Shown: positions 7,552 through 16,588, counted from the stretch's first letter. The stretch is DNA of 64,000 nt from Peribacillus asahii (GCF_004006295.1 NZ_CP026095.1:2218001-2282000), one strand, 5' to 3'. The notes: generated from the letters alone by a model not told the origin. A program made the numbers and translations.

Positions 7552-8933
7552 CGAATTTGAAGGAACGAATGCAGGATGGACGTAGTGTTTGGTACGGTGG
7601 CAAGCTCGTGACAAATATTGCGGAGCATCATGCGTTTCGCGGGACAGTGCAGACAATTGAGCAGCTATTAGGGTTGCAGGCAGGTGCGTTGGAGCAGGAG
7701 CTAACATGCGAGGGTGCGCATCTTTCGTTTTTAGTGCCTACAGCGCGTGAGGATTTACAGCGTAAGGAGAAGGCGTACAAAATTTGGGCGGATGCGACTT
7801 TTGGGATTATGAGTCGCTTGTCGGAGTATTCGCGTGAAATCGAGACGGGCTGGTATGCAAATCGTAAGCATTTAGCAACGATTATTCCACATTTTGATAC
7901 GAAGATTGAGCGTATTTATCAAAATTCACGTAATCGCGATTTGCTATCGACCGCAGCGGCGCAAGATTTACAGCGTAATCGTAGTCGCGCAACGGTCGAG
8001 GCGGACAATGGTCAGCTACGCGTTGTCAAAAAGACGGAAGAAGGGGTTATTGTACGCGGAGCTAAAACCATTGCGACGGCTGCTCCTTATGTAGATGAAT
8101 ATATTATTTCGTCGTTCCATAAGCGGAGCGATACACAGCGTGCGTTAGCGAATACGTTTATTATTCCGGCTAATTTACAGGGCTTGCAAATTGTTTGTCG
8201 TGAATCGTTTGCGAGTAGTGATGCGGTTAATGCACCACTGAGTGCACGTTATGATGAAATGGACGCGGTGCTAATTTTTGAGGATGTACTCATTCCTTGG
8301 GAGTATGTGCTTGTGCTAGAGGATCCGGATGCAGCGTGGAAGTTGCAGGTAGACCCAGTGGCAGCTGCACTAAGCCAGCATCAAACGGTAGTCCGTTTAA
8401 AAAGTAAGCTGCAAAGCGTGGCGGGGATTGCGTACGGGCTTGCGAAAAGTGCAGATGTAACAGGCTTTTTAAACGTTCAAAATGATTTAGCAAATTTAAT
8501 CATGCAGGTGGAGACGATTGAGGCGTTGCTGCGTACGGCACAGCATACAGGAGAGTTGCATAACGGGATTTTTATTCCGAATCGTCAATATTTAGACACG
8601 GCGCGTAATTTAGGGACGCGTTATTATGCAACAGGTGTAGAGGCGATTCAGCAAATCGGGGCGTCGGGGCTGCTACAGACACCAGCGACGACAGAGGAGC
8701 TTGCGAGTCATCCAGAATGGCGCGAATATTTTTCCGCATCTGATGAGTTCGATAGTACGAAGCGTACGATGCTTAGCAAGCTGGCGTGGGATTTTATCGG
8801 TAGTCCGCTTGGTTCGCGTCATGCGTTGTATGAGCGCTTTTATTCAGGAGATCCGGTTCGCACGTATGCGAATTATTATAATAATCATCCACAGCAGCAG
8901 GCATTCACACAGTTTGCGACATCGATTTTATAG
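7548..8933 (+). CDS. HpaB-like flavin-dependent monooxygenase, copy 2
   Basis: A 461-residue paralogue of the preceding gene. It shares WYGGKLVTNIAEHHAFRGT with copy 1's WLDGNKVEKPAEHAAFRGT, GVIVRGAKTIATAAPYVDEY, YDEMDAVLIFEDVLIPWEYV and DFIGSPLGSRHALYERFYSG. The copies are clearly diverged, roughly 40% alike by eye, so the duplication is old and they may form a hetero-oligomer or act on different substrates. Translation is probably coupled through the ATGA overlap. The stop is followed after 12 bases by the SsuD-like gene with its own AGGAGG site. Like copy 1 it would need reduced FAD from elsewhere in the genome. Confidence 0.85.
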   Translation: MTNLKERMQDGRSVWYGGKLVTNIAEHHAFRGTVQTIEQLLGLQAGALEQELTCEGAHLSFLVPTAREDLQRKEKAYKIWADATFGIMSRLSEYSREIETGWYANRKHLATIIPHFDTKIERIYQNSRNRDLLSTAAAQDLQRNRSRATVEADNGQLRVVKKTEEGVIVRGAKTIATAAPYVDEYIISSFHKRSDTQRALANTFIIPANLQGLQIVCRESFASSDAVNAPLSARYDEMDAVLIFEDVLIPWEYVLVLEDPDAAWKLQVDPVAAALSQHQTVVRLKSKLQSVAGIAYGLAKSADVTGFLNVQNDLANLIMQVETIEALLRTAQHTGELHNGIFIPNRQYLDTARNLGTRYYATGVEAIQQIGASGLLQTPATTEELASHPEWREYFSASDEFDSTKRTMLSKLAWDFIGSPLGSRHALYERFYSGDPVRTYANYYNNHPQQQAFTQFATSIL

Positions 8934-8945
8934 GAGGAAAACAAT

Positions 8946-10004
8946 ATGACAAAAGCACATTTTTATTGGTTTGTGCCGACAAATGGTGATGGCGAATTTT
9001 TAGGGCTGGCGAAGCCTCAGCGTGAGCCTTCGTTAGATTATTTAATTGAGGTGGCACAAGCAACAGAAGAAGCAGGCTTTGAAGGGATTTTAGTACCGAC
9101 GGGCATTCCGTATTTAGATTCATGGATTGTCGGATCTGCTATCGTGCAAAATACGAAGCGGATTAAACCGCTAGTAGCGTTCCGTCCGGGCTTTATCGCA
9201 CCGACTGTGGCGGCAAAGCTTTCTGCGACGCTCGATCAGTTTGCGAAAGGCCGCTTGCTTGTAAACGTTGTGACAGGTGGCTCGCAAAAGGAGCTTGGTC
9301 AGGACGGTGATTTTACGGGGCACGAGGAGCGTTATGAGCGTACAGGCGAGTTTTTAGATGTTATTACGAAGTCTTGGACGGGCGAGACGTTTAGTCATAA
9401 AGGTCAGTTTTTCGAAACGAAGGATGCGCAGTTAGTGCCTGGGCTGTATCAACAAGGACGTATTCCGGTATATTTCGGTGGCTCATCGGATAGCGCAAAG
9501 GAAATTGCGGCGCAGTATGCGGATGTGTTCTTGCAGTGGGGTGAGCCGGTTGCTCAGGTGAAGGAGCAGCTAGAGGACGTGAAGGCGCGTGCTGCAAAAT
9601 ACAAGCGCACGTTAGAGTTTGGAGTTCGTTTACACGTTGTTGTACGTGATACGGAGCAGGAAGCTTGGAAGGCAGCGTACCATATTATTAGTCAAATTGA
9701 TGAGGACGTTCGAGAGAAGATGAACAATGTATTTGAAGAGACGGATTCAGTGGCGCAAAAACGTATGACGGAAATTGCGCAGCAAGGCGAGCGTTTTGAT
9801 AAATATAGCTGGACGGGTATCGGGAAAATTCGTAAAGGTGCAGGCACAGCGCTTGTCGGCACACCGGAGCAAATTGAAGAGGCGTTGCAGGAATATATCG
9901 ATGCGGGTGTGACGCATTTTGTGCTATCGGGCTTCCCGCATGTAGAGGAAGCGTTACGTTTCGGAAAAGACGTGCTTCCAAGATTTGAAAAAATAACTGT
10001 ATAA
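8946..10004 (+). CDS. ssuD: SsuD-like alkanesulfonate monooxygenase (LLM family)
   Basis: A 352-residue luciferase-like flavin monooxygenase, close to SsuD in length and pattern. It has KAHFYWFVPTNGDGEFLG at the start, then FRPGFIAPTVAAKLSATLDQ, GRLLVNVVTGGSQKELGQDG and YFGGSSDSAKEIAAQYADVF. SsuD uses FMNH2 and O2 to cleave the C-S bond of alkanesulfonates, giving an aldehyde and sulfite. It acts in the cytoplasm and depends on an NADPH:FMN reductase (SsuE), which is not in this cluster. Ribosome binding site AGGAGG precedes ATG 8946. Position between the HpaB pair and SfnG fits a sulfur-starvation operon. The exact sulfonate is unknown. Confidence 0.88.
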   Translation: MTKAHFYWFVPTNGDGEFLGLAKPQREPSLDYLIEVAQATEEAGFEGILVPTGIPYLDSWIVGSAIVQNTKRIKPLVAFRPGFIAPTVAAKLSATLDQFAKGRLLVNVVTGGSQKELGQDGDFTGHEERYERTGEFLDVITKSWTGETFSHKGQFFETKDAQLVPGLYQQGRIPVYFGGSSDSAKEIAAQYADVFLQWGEPVAQVKEQLEDVKARAAKYKRTLEFGVRLHVVVRDTEQEAWKAAYHIISQIDEDVREKMNNVFEETDSVAQKRMTEIAQQGERFDKYSWTGIGKIRKGAGTALVGTPEQIEEALQEYIDAGVTHFVLSGFPHVEEALRFGKDVLPRFEKITV

Positions 10005-10015
10005 GTGGTGAGACG

Positions 10016-11068
10016 ATGAAATTTTTAACATGGGGTGCCAATATCGGCGGCGGCTTTTTACGCGCCAACATTGAACAAGAATTGCGCGGTGATATTGCGT
10101 ATAACATAGAGCTGGCACAGCTGGCAGATAAAATAGGCGTGCACGGTATCCTATTTCCGATTCGTTACGTAGGGCGTATCGGTGGCAATAATGGGACGGA
10201 TGGGCAGCTGGATCCGTTAACAGTTGTCAGTGCAGTAGCAACGCAAACGTCACGTGTGAGTTTATTGGCGGCGGTATTGCCAAGCTTTATTCATCCGGTA
10301 ACGTTAGCGAAAATTGGCTCGACGTTAGATGTCATTTCGGGCGGTCGCTTCCATATTAATTTAGTGAGTGGCTGGTTCAAGGCGGAGCAGGAGAAGTTTG
10401 GTATTGATTGGATTGATCACCGTGATCGTTATCGTCGTTCGGATGAATATTTACAAGTTGTGAAAGGCTTGTGGACGCAGGATGATTTCACATTTAACGG
10501 CGATTTTTACAACATTCAAGGCGGGACGTTAAATCCAAAGCCTGTGCAAAAGCCGTATCCAGCCATTTATCAAGGCGGAAACTCTGCACAGTCACAGCAA
10601 GTCGCAGCAAAAAATTCAGATGTGTATTTCATGAATGGTGCGCCAATAGAAGAGCTTCAGCCACAAATTGAGGCGGTGAAGACTTTAGCACAGCAGGAAA
10701 ATCGCACGCTGCAATACGCGGTCGCAGCATACGTTATTGCACGTGAAACAGAAGAGGAAGCATTGGCTGAATATGAGGCAATTTTAGCAAGAGCAGATGA
10801 GGAAGCAATCGCACAATTTAAGGCGAGCAAAGAAACGAAAGGGATGTGGAAAAACGCTAAAACAGTGAGTGACTTTGTCGCAAACAATGAAGGCTTCCGT
10901 ACAGGATTAGTCGGCAGCTATGAGCAAGTAGCGAGCAAGCTGCGCGAACTGGAGGCAATCGGCATTGATCAGGTGTTACTAGCATTCCGCAATCCATTAA
11001 CAGAACTACCGTTATTTTTCGAGCACGTAGAGTCGAAAGTGAATCCTTTCACACTAAATACCAAGTAA
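10016..11068 (+). CDS. sfnG: SfnG-like dimethylsulfone monooxygenase (LLM family)
   Basis: A 350-residue luciferase-like monooxygenase of the SfnG branch. It has TWGANIGGGFLRANIEQELR and YNIELAQLADKIGVHGILFP at the N-terminus, FIHPVTLAKIGSTLDVISGG, then INLVSGWFKAEQEKFG and YPAIYQGGNSAQSQQVAAKN. SfnG converts dimethylsulfone to methanesulfinate with FMNH2 and O2, an upper step of dimethylsulfide use as sulfur source; SsuD/MsuD-type enzymes finish the release of sulfite. The neighbouring SsuD-like and SfnB-like genes make this reading coherent. Start ATG 10016 follows GTGGTGAG by a few bases. The family call is strong, the substrate is inferred. Confidence 0.87.
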   Translation: MKFLTWGANIGGGFLRANIEQELRGDIAYNIELAQLADKIGVHGILFPIRYVGRIGGNNGTDGQLDPLTVVSAVATQTSRVSLLAAVLPSFIHPVTLAKIGSTLDVISGGRFHINLVSGWFKAEQEKFGIDWIDHRDRYRRSDEYLQVVKGLWTQDDFTFNGDFYNIQGGTLNPKPVQKPYPAIYQGGNSAQSQQVAAKNSDVYFMNGAPIEELQPQIEAVKTLAQQENRTLQYAVAAYVIARETEEEALAEYEAILARADEEAIAQFKASKETKGMWKNAKTVSDFVANNEGFRTGLVGSYEQVASKLRELEAIGIDQVLLAFRNPLTELPLFFEHVESKVNPFTLNTK

Positions 11069-11102
11069 ACAACTTTATTAAATCAGGAAAGGGTGAATCT
11101 AG

Positions 11103-11891
11103 ATGATTACGTTAAAAAATATTAGTAAGGTTTACAAAACGAAGTCTACGCAGTTTGAGGCGGTGCAGCCGACATCGATTACGATTCAGCAAGGTGAAAT
11201 TTTTGGCATTATCGGCTTTAGTGGTGCAGGGAAATCGACATTGCTGCGCATGATTAACTTAATCGAGCCGCCAACATCAGGTGAGGTATGGTTTGACGGA
11301 GTCGAGCTGACAGACCTAAAGCTGAAGCAATTACAGCAGAAGCGCCATGAGATTGGGATGATTTTTCAGCATTTTAACTTGCTATTAAATAAAACCGTAT
11401 ATGGCAATATCGAATTTGCGTTGAAGGCTGCGGGTGTGCCAAAGTCTGAGCGGGCAGAGCGCATTCATCATATTTTAAAGGTAGTAGAGCTGAGTGATAA
11501 GGTGCATCATTATCCGGCGCAGCTAAGTGGTGGGCAAAAGCAGCGTGTGGCGATTGCACGTGCGCTCGTGTTAAACCCGAAAGTGCTGTTATGTGATGAG
11601 CCAACGTCAGCACTTGATCCGCAAACGACGGAAAATATTTTGGAGTTTTTAAAATCGATTAATGAAAAGCTTGGTGTAACGCTTGTTATCGTGACGCATG
11701 AGATGGAGGTTGTCAACACGTTGTGCCACCGTGTTGCTGTCATGGAAAAAGGTGCGATTCAAGAAGAGCTGACGCTGGCACAATCACCGACAGCGACGAC
11801 GAGCATAGGCAAATTACTCATTGAGCATCGTGAGAAGGAAAACAGGCATAAGCAGTATGATATTCGCTTAGGAGGCGTTATCCATGTTTGA
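11103..11891 (+). CDS. metN: MetN-type ABC transporter ATPase lacking the C-terminal regulatory domain
   Basis: A 262-residue ABC ATPase with Walker A GFSGAGKS, Q-loop MIFQHFNLL, signature LSGGQKQR, Walker B VLLCDEPTSALDP and H-loop VTHEME. Sequence style matches MetN (methionine/NlpA importer), but typical MetN is ~340 residues with a C-terminal NIL/ACT-like domain that senses substrate. That domain is absent here, so trans-inhibition by methionine is not expected. It pairs with the MetI-type permease that overlaps its 3' end by 8 bases and with the MetQ-type lipoprotein encoded divergently. The energy-coupling subunit acts at the inner face of the membrane. Confidence 0.88.
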   Translation: MITLKNISKVYKTKSTQFEAVQPTSITIQQGEIFGIIGFSGAGKSTLLRMINLIEPPTSGEVWFDGVELTDLKLKQLQQKRHEIGMIFQHFNLLLNKTVYGNIEFALKAAGVPKSERAERIHHILKVVELSDKVHHYPAQLSGGQKQRVAIARALVLNPKVLLCDEPTSALDPQTTENILEFLKSINEKLGVTLVIVTHEMEVVNTLCHRVAVMEKGAIQEELTLAQSPTATTSIGKLLIEHREKENRHKQYDIRLGGVIHV

Positions 11892-12552
11892 TAATATTAT
11901 TATGCTTTTACCGGAAATTAAAGAAAGTATCGCTCAAACGTTTATGATGGTTGCGATTTCGCTATCGGCAGCTGTACTGTTTGGGACGTCACTAGGCGTG
12001 TACGTGTTCTTAACGGAAAAGGGCTCTATTCGGCCGAATGCGGTTGTCAATCGCTTCTTAAATTATACGATCAACTTAGTTCGTTCGTTTCCATTTATTA
12101 TTTTACTCGTTGTGTTAATTCCGTTTACGCGTTTAGTTGCTGGAACAACGGTTGGACCACTAGCAGCATCGGTACCGCTATCTATCGCAGCGATTCCGTA
12201 TTTTGCGCGTTTAGTAGAGCAGGCGTTAAAGGAAGTGCCACATGGAACAATCGAGGCAGCAATTGCACTTGGTACGCCGAAGCGTTACATCATTAAAGAG
12301 GTACTATTAAATGAAGCACGTTCAGGTATTATTTTAGCTTTAACCGTGACGACAATTAGCTTTATTTCATATTCAGCGATGGCTGGAATGGTTGGTGGTG
12401 GCGGTATTGGCGATTTAGCGATTCGCTACGGCTACTACCGTTTCCAAACAGATGTCATGATTTTCATGGTGCTGTTGTTAGTTATCATCGTACAAGTTGT
12501 GCAGTTTATCGGTAATTTATTAGCGAAGAAGCTAGATCGCCGTCATATTTAG
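11884..12552 (+). CDS. metI: MetI-type ABC transporter permease
   Basis: A 222-residue membrane protein with about five membrane segments. The conserved coupling region EVPHGTIEAAIALGTPKRYI (EAA loop) is typical of MetI-family permeases, as are NLVRSFPFIILLVVLIPFTR and SYSAMAGMVGGGGIGDLAIR. Its ATG at 11884 has a TAGGAGG site inside the end of the ATPase gene, so the two are translated together. It is predicted to form a homodimeric channel with MetN and receive substrate from the MetQ-type lipoprotein at 4841-5677. Length is normal for the family. Confidence 0.88.
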   Translation: MFDNIIMLLPEIKESIAQTFMMVAISLSAAVLFGTSLGVYVFLTEKGSIRPNAVVNRFLNYTINLVRSFPFIILLVVLIPFTRLVAGTTVGPLAASVPLSIAAIPYFARLVEQALKEVPHGTIEAAIALGTPKRYIIKEVLLNEARSGIILALTVTTISFISYSAMAGMVGGGGIGDLAIRYGYYRFQTDVMIFMVLLLVIIVQVVQFIGNLLAKKLDRRHI

Positions 12553-12564
12553 GGGGAGATTTGA

Positions 12565-13755
12565 ATGGTAAAAGCAATAAAAGAAACAGCGCCGATTGAT
12601 ATTCATTCGGGCGCTTTTGAAGAGTTAGTAAAAGCAATCGAGGAAGATGCAGAGGCGCGCCGTAGTAAAGATGATCGTCTGCTGCCGTATAAGGCATTTC
12701 AGCTTATTAAAGAGGCAAGGCTTGGAGCCATTCGTTTGCCGAAGAATCTTGGTGGTGCTGGTGTGACGAATGTTGAACTATTTGAGGTTGTAAGAAAATT
12801 AGCGAAGGCCGATCCGGATGTAGCTCATGCATTGCGCGCGCATTTTGTGTTTGTCGAGGATAATTTAGCAGCACCGTCAAGCGCAGAGCGTACGCGTCGT
12901 TTGCAAATTGTAGCCAAGGGCGATTTAGTCGGCAATGCGACGACGGAAATTTCATCTAATCCACAAGGAGCAAAGCAGTATGAAACTGTGCTGAGCAAGG
13001 TGGGAGATGATTATGTGTTAAACGGTACGAAGTTTTTTACAACAGGTACTTTATATGCGGATTGGGTATCGGTCGTATCGGCTGGTGAAGGAGATACGGT
13101 ATTTGTGAGCTTTATCCCGACGAACCGTGAAGGCGTGGCTATTTATGACGACTGGGACGGTTTTGGACAGCAGCTAACAGCGAGTGGCACGACAACGTTT
13201 ACAAATACGCCAGTGAAAAGTTATGAGGCGGTCGAGCTGAAGCGTGAAAAGCAAAGTTATGTGGCGATTCGTCAGTTATTTTTACAGGCGGTCGTAGCAG
13301 GAATTGTCGAGGCGATTGTAGAGGATGGTGTAAAGCTATTAAAGGGGCGTAAGCGAACATTTACGCACGGTTCGTCAGCTACAGCAAATGAAGATCCACT
13401 GCTTTTACTAACAATTGGTGAAATTCAAGCAACGGCGTTTACATTGAAGACGTTAATTCGCGAGGCTGCGCAGGCATTAGATGAGGCGTTGCTACAAAGT
13501 ACGCAGCAGTCTAAGCATGAGGCGGCATTGAAAACAGTGTATGTAAAAGTCATTGGTGAGCAGCTGGCGTTGCAGGTGGCCACGAAGCTATTTGATGTCG
13601 GTGGTGCATCTGCGACGAGACGCGACCAGCATTTAGATCGTCATTGGCGTAACATTCGCACGATCGCCTCGCACAACCCGAGCTCGTATAAGCTGAAGGA
13701 TGTCGGCAATTATGTAGTGAACGGGCATGAATTACCGATTAACGGCTATTATTAA
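12565..13755 (+). CDS. sfnB: SfnB/DszC-like flavin monooxygenase (acyl-CoA dehydrogenase fold)
   Basis: A 396-residue protein of the SfnB 'sulfur acquisition oxidoreductase' group. It has the acyl-CoA dehydrogenase fold, with N-terminal helices (LLPYKAFQLIKEARLGAIRL), a beta domain (DYVLNGTKFFTTGTLYADWV) and C-terminal helices ending VGGASATRRDQHLDRHWRNI and RTIASHNPSSYKLKDVGNY. Relatives include the dibenzothiophene monooxygenase DszC, which oxidises sulfur using FMNH2 and oxygen instead of dehydrogenating thioesters. It lies 12 bases after metI with a GGGGGAG site. In this operon it probably acts on a sulfide or sulfone; the substrate is unproven. Confidence 0.85.
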   Translation: MVKAIKETAPIDIHSGAFEELVKAIEEDAEARRSKDDRLLPYKAFQLIKEARLGAIRLPKNLGGAGVTNVELFEVVRKLAKADPDVAHALRAHFVFVEDNLAAPSSAERTRRLQIVAKGDLVGNATTEISSNPQGAKQYETVLSKVGDDYVLNGTKFFTTGTLYADWVSVVSAGEGDTVFVSFIPTNREGVAIYDDWDGFGQQLTASGTTTFTNTPVKSYEAVELKREKQSYVAIRQLFLQAVVAGIVEAIVEDGVKLLKGRKRTFTHGSSATANEDPLLLLTIGEIQATAFTLKTLIREAAQALDEALLQSTQQSKHEAALKTVYVKVIGEQLALQVATKLFDVGGASATRRDQHLDRHWRNIRTIASHNPSSYKLKDVGNYVVNGHELPINGYY

Positions 13756-13766
13756 AGGAGAATTTT

Positions 13767-14237
13767 ATGTCTGCATTTTTTTATTATCAAACGGTGCCAA
13801 TTGAGTTCGGTGTGAGGAAATTACAAAGCTTGCCGGACATTATTCGGGAGCGCGGCTATCACAAGGGGTTATTAATTACCACGAAGTCTATTGTTGCGAA
13901 CGGCATAGCGGATCGTGTTGTAGCGGAAAGTGGCGGGTTGATTACTGATTTCACATACGGTATTCAGCCAAATCCAACGGTGCAAAATACCGATGATTGT
14001 ATCGAGGTGTTGCGTAGTGGTAAGTATGATTTTGCAGTCGCGTTAGGTGGCGGCAGTGTGCTTGATTGTGCAAAGGTGACGACCGCTTTAGCACCTACTA
14101 CTGCGACGACACAGCGCTTTTTTGATGGGGAGTTTGTGCTAACGGAGCCAGGGCTGCCGCTTATTGCGGTACCGACGACGGCTGGTACGGCGAGTGAAAT
14201 AACACAGGTAGAAAGTGATTGTAATCAACGATTGTAA
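13767..14237 (+). pseudogene. Iron-containing alcohol dehydrogenase, truncated after ~147 residues
   Basis: Starts at ATG 13767 with AAAGGAG just upstream. It reads as the N-terminal NAD-binding half of a group III Fe-type alcohol dehydrogenase: VPIEFGVRKLQSLPDIIRER, the phosphate-binding GGGSVLDCAKV, and PLIAVPTTAGTASEITQ. The normal protein is ~380 residues, and the metal-binding histidine half is missing. After ASEITQ the sequence changes abruptly to VESDCNQRL and a stop, and codon use becomes AT-rich, so the break is at about 14208. This marks the right edge of the sulfur island. The enzyme may originally have handled aldehydes released from sulfonates. Confidence 0.85.
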
Positions 14238-14238
14238 T

Positions 14239-14327
14239 ATGATCAAACTTTTTTATAAAAACGAAACTTAAATCTGCTGAAAAAGAATCCATTTTGATCA
14301 ATCTTTTTTTCAAAATGGATTCTTTTT
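14239..14327 (+). repeat. 89-nt hairpin element, copy 1
   Basis: It starts ATGATCAAACTTTTT. A perfect 17-bp stem (14280-14296 with 14311-14327) carries the loop ATCAATCTTTTTTT. A copy of exactly the same length at 47214-47302 has the same head and loop but a different stem. A TGAACAAAC follows about 120 bases after the head (14361), and the other copy has TGATCAAAC at a similar distance. It sits right after the broken edge of the sulfur island. The hairpin could also act as a bidirectional terminator. Confidence 0.6.
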
Positions 14328-15283
14328 ATTTATTGTAAAATGTAGTTTATGAGGCATTTTTGAACAAACTTTATTTTAAAGTTACAAATGGCTACCCTAG
14401 GGCTCATTTTTTTATTGAAAGAAAGAAGATAATACTAGGTTGTTCACGGGAATTTTTCATTTTTTTAAAGTAGACTATTTTTTATCACAGTGTAGAACCT
14501 AAATAAGGGAAGTTATGGATTAGACAAGATGCCCATATAAATTTCCAAAATTATTGGCTGTAGGCCTAGTTCAAAAAATACAATGATAAAGTAGCAATAA
14601 CATACCATCATCGATTATACGGACGACTCGAGTACGAACTCACAGTGAACTCGAGCAAAAGGACAACTCATTTTTCAGAATCTATTTTGAAGGAAAGACT
14701 GTGGACACGTTTCGTAATAAGCTCGTCGCAAAGGACACCATCTTCTCATTCCTTGCTAAACTAGCTGAATATGCCATTATACATTCTTTTTCTTATATAA
14801 GAGAATCTTCCTTATTCATCTCTTTAATAGTACTTAGTAGTTGTTTCTTGGTACTCACAAAGAGACTCGAATAAGCAACTCATAAATGACTTAAGGATTT
14901 GTTTTTATACCAACTTATTCTGACGACAACTTTCCAATGTATCTTGCAATAATCCCCAAAAATATTAGTAGTAATGATGAAATTAGTTTCCTTTTCCTAA
15001 ATAATCGTATTGATTACATGAAAAAGATTATTAAAGATATTAATAATCTAACAATCTGTCCTACTAATAAGTCAACTCAGTATTCACCATATAAATCTCC
15101 AATCCAAACAGCAGTAGATAATATAGATAGTAGGAGATATTGATCTTATTGGAATCTAGTGGGACAGAGTATAAACGATTAAAAAATGGTGAGATAGGGA
15201 CTGTATATTTACACTACATGAGTGATTTGTAGTAAAGTCGTTTAAAACATAATAAAGTTGTTAAAAAATGTGAGTCATTCTAT
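14328..15283. other. Non-coding or decayed stretch
   Basis: About 950 bases with no convincing gene. A 68-codon frame at 14937-15143 (MYLAIIPKNISSNDEISF...) has no good ribosome binding site and no recognisable motif. A partial palindrome (ACTCGAG ... CTCGAG, near 14627-14655) is present. The rest looks like eroded sequence. Confidence 0.5.
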
Positions 15284-15315
15284 TCAACAATCGGGCCAGA
15301 TTGTTGAATAACTTA
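15284..15315 (+). repeat. Family A repeat reduced to its two arms
   Basis: ATTCAACAATC-GGGCCAG-ATTGTTGAAT: the two outer arms of the family A repeat are joined almost directly, forming a short palindrome. It looks like a copy that lost its central hairpin. Confidence 0.55.
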
Positions 15316-15359
15316 TAGTAAGAAAAATTAAAATATAAATCTTTAGATAAAAATAAACC

Positions 15360-15396
15360 TCCCAATCATAGGGAAGATTAGGAGGTAAGGCTGTTA
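15360..15396 (-). terminator. Terminator downstream of the methyltransferase pseudogene
   Basis: ACCTCC and ATC pair with GAT and GGAGGT across a short loop. On the minus strand TTATTTTTATC follows. It is placed just after the stop codon at 15409. Confidence 0.6.
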
Positions 15397-15408
15397 TCAA
15401 CCAGAATG

Positions 15409-16268
15409 TTATTTTTTCACAGCATGGATGTAATGAATCGTTTCAAATGCAGACAAATAGTCTGTACGATCTCGAAAGAATTGATCATTAATAGTAACAG
15501 GTGATAAATGTTCATAAATGAGTAAACCTGAGTTTTCTAACATTTTCTCCATTTCATCATAAGTAAAACATGATTTCATTGGCTCACCACTAGCTGAAGC
15601 CAATTGAACCATATTTTGAACTCGATTAGACATTCCTTTTTCTTTAAAAAGTTTGTCGTCTGCATAATCAAAAATAATAGAGCTTCCTGATGGAACTTTG
15701 GTAAATAATTTATTAATCAAGTAGGCATTTTCCTCTTTTGTTAAATAATAGGAAACACCTAAAAGACTAAAGAAAGTTTTTTTGTTATCAAATCCTTCAT
15801 CTATTAGATTTTGATAGGAAAACTTTTTGGTCAAATCCATAGGAACGAAATGAAGATTACTAGGGATTTTGAAATTAGCTTGATCCAGCTTTTTCTTTTT
15901 AAATTCCTGTGTAGCTGGATAATCAATTTCAAATATTTCTAAGCTGTTTTTCAATTCTGGATGGCGGAAACAAAAGTATCTAACCCGGCACCAAGTATGA
16001 CATATTGTTTTAATCCTAACCTGACTTCATTAAGTAATACTTTTTCGCAATACGCAGCTCGTGCCAAAGGCGTTGGAGAAAGTTGAATCTGAGTAATCCA
16101 TTTTAATATTTCGTCTGTATTATCCTTAAATTTTTGCGCTATTTCTTTGTTGAAGAACTGTATGCTATGTTGTTCAGCAATCAAGCCATTTAATAGAGGA
16201 AGGCTCATTGAACGAAAGTTACAGGTTAATGTAAAAGGCCCAAAATAGGTGTTGCTATTTATGGACAA
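15409..16268 (-). pseudogene. LCMT-family SAM-dependent methyltransferase, frameshifted
   Basis: Two overlapping minus-strand frames (15951-16268 and 15409-15954) belong to one protein of about 285 residues. The first ends VILGAGLDTF, the SAM-binding glycine motif. The second resumes within a few residues as HPELKNSLEIFEIDYPATQ, followed by FSLLGVSYYLTKEEN and SIIFDYADDKLF. This is the leucine carboxyl methyltransferase-like (PF04072, YktD-like) family that O-methylates small metabolites. The frameshift lies at about 15955-15960. The 5' end is weak: the best start is TTG 16268 without a clear ribosome binding site. Either inactive or a sequencing error; substrate unknown. Confidence 0.75.
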
Positions 16269-16318
16269 TTCTTGTAGTATATGAAAATAATAACAATTAA
16301 ATGTTTAAATTTACAAAG

Positions 16319-16560
16319 CACTGATAAGGACATGAGTTACTTTTACGGTTTCCAGAGAGGGAAGGAAAGCTGAAATCTTCCTAACGCAGGAAAGTATCTT
16401 ACCACCTTTGAGCTGTATTGGGGAATTAAGTATCCAATACCGTCTATGCTACGTTACAGCACCAGAGCTGTAAGTGATTTTTTTGACTTATGGAAAATTG
16501 GGTGGAACCACGGGTATAACGCACTCGTCCCTTGCCAGAGGGATGAGTGCGTTTTTTTAT
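16319..16560 (+). promoter_or_regulatory. T-box leader 1 (threonine specifier)
   Basis: All T-box landmarks are present: the AGAGAG stretch with GGAAGG...CTTCC distal stem, the specifier region CTTACCACCTTTGAGC with ACC (threonine) after the helix AAAGTA, a second stem GTATTGG/CCAATAC with GGAA and AGTA loop sequences, the T-box GGGTGGAACCACG, and a strong terminator GCACTCGTCCC...GGGATGAGTGC followed by T7. Uncharged tRNA-Thr would stabilise the antiterminator and allow read-through. It lies upstream of a second T-box. Confidence 0.9.
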
Positions 16561-16588
16561 TTTACAATCATAAAATATAAAATTATTG

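Noticed and set aside
14937..15143. 68-codon frame in decayed DNA
   Set aside because: No ribosome binding site, no motif, AT-driven composition; kept only as a note in the intergenic entry.
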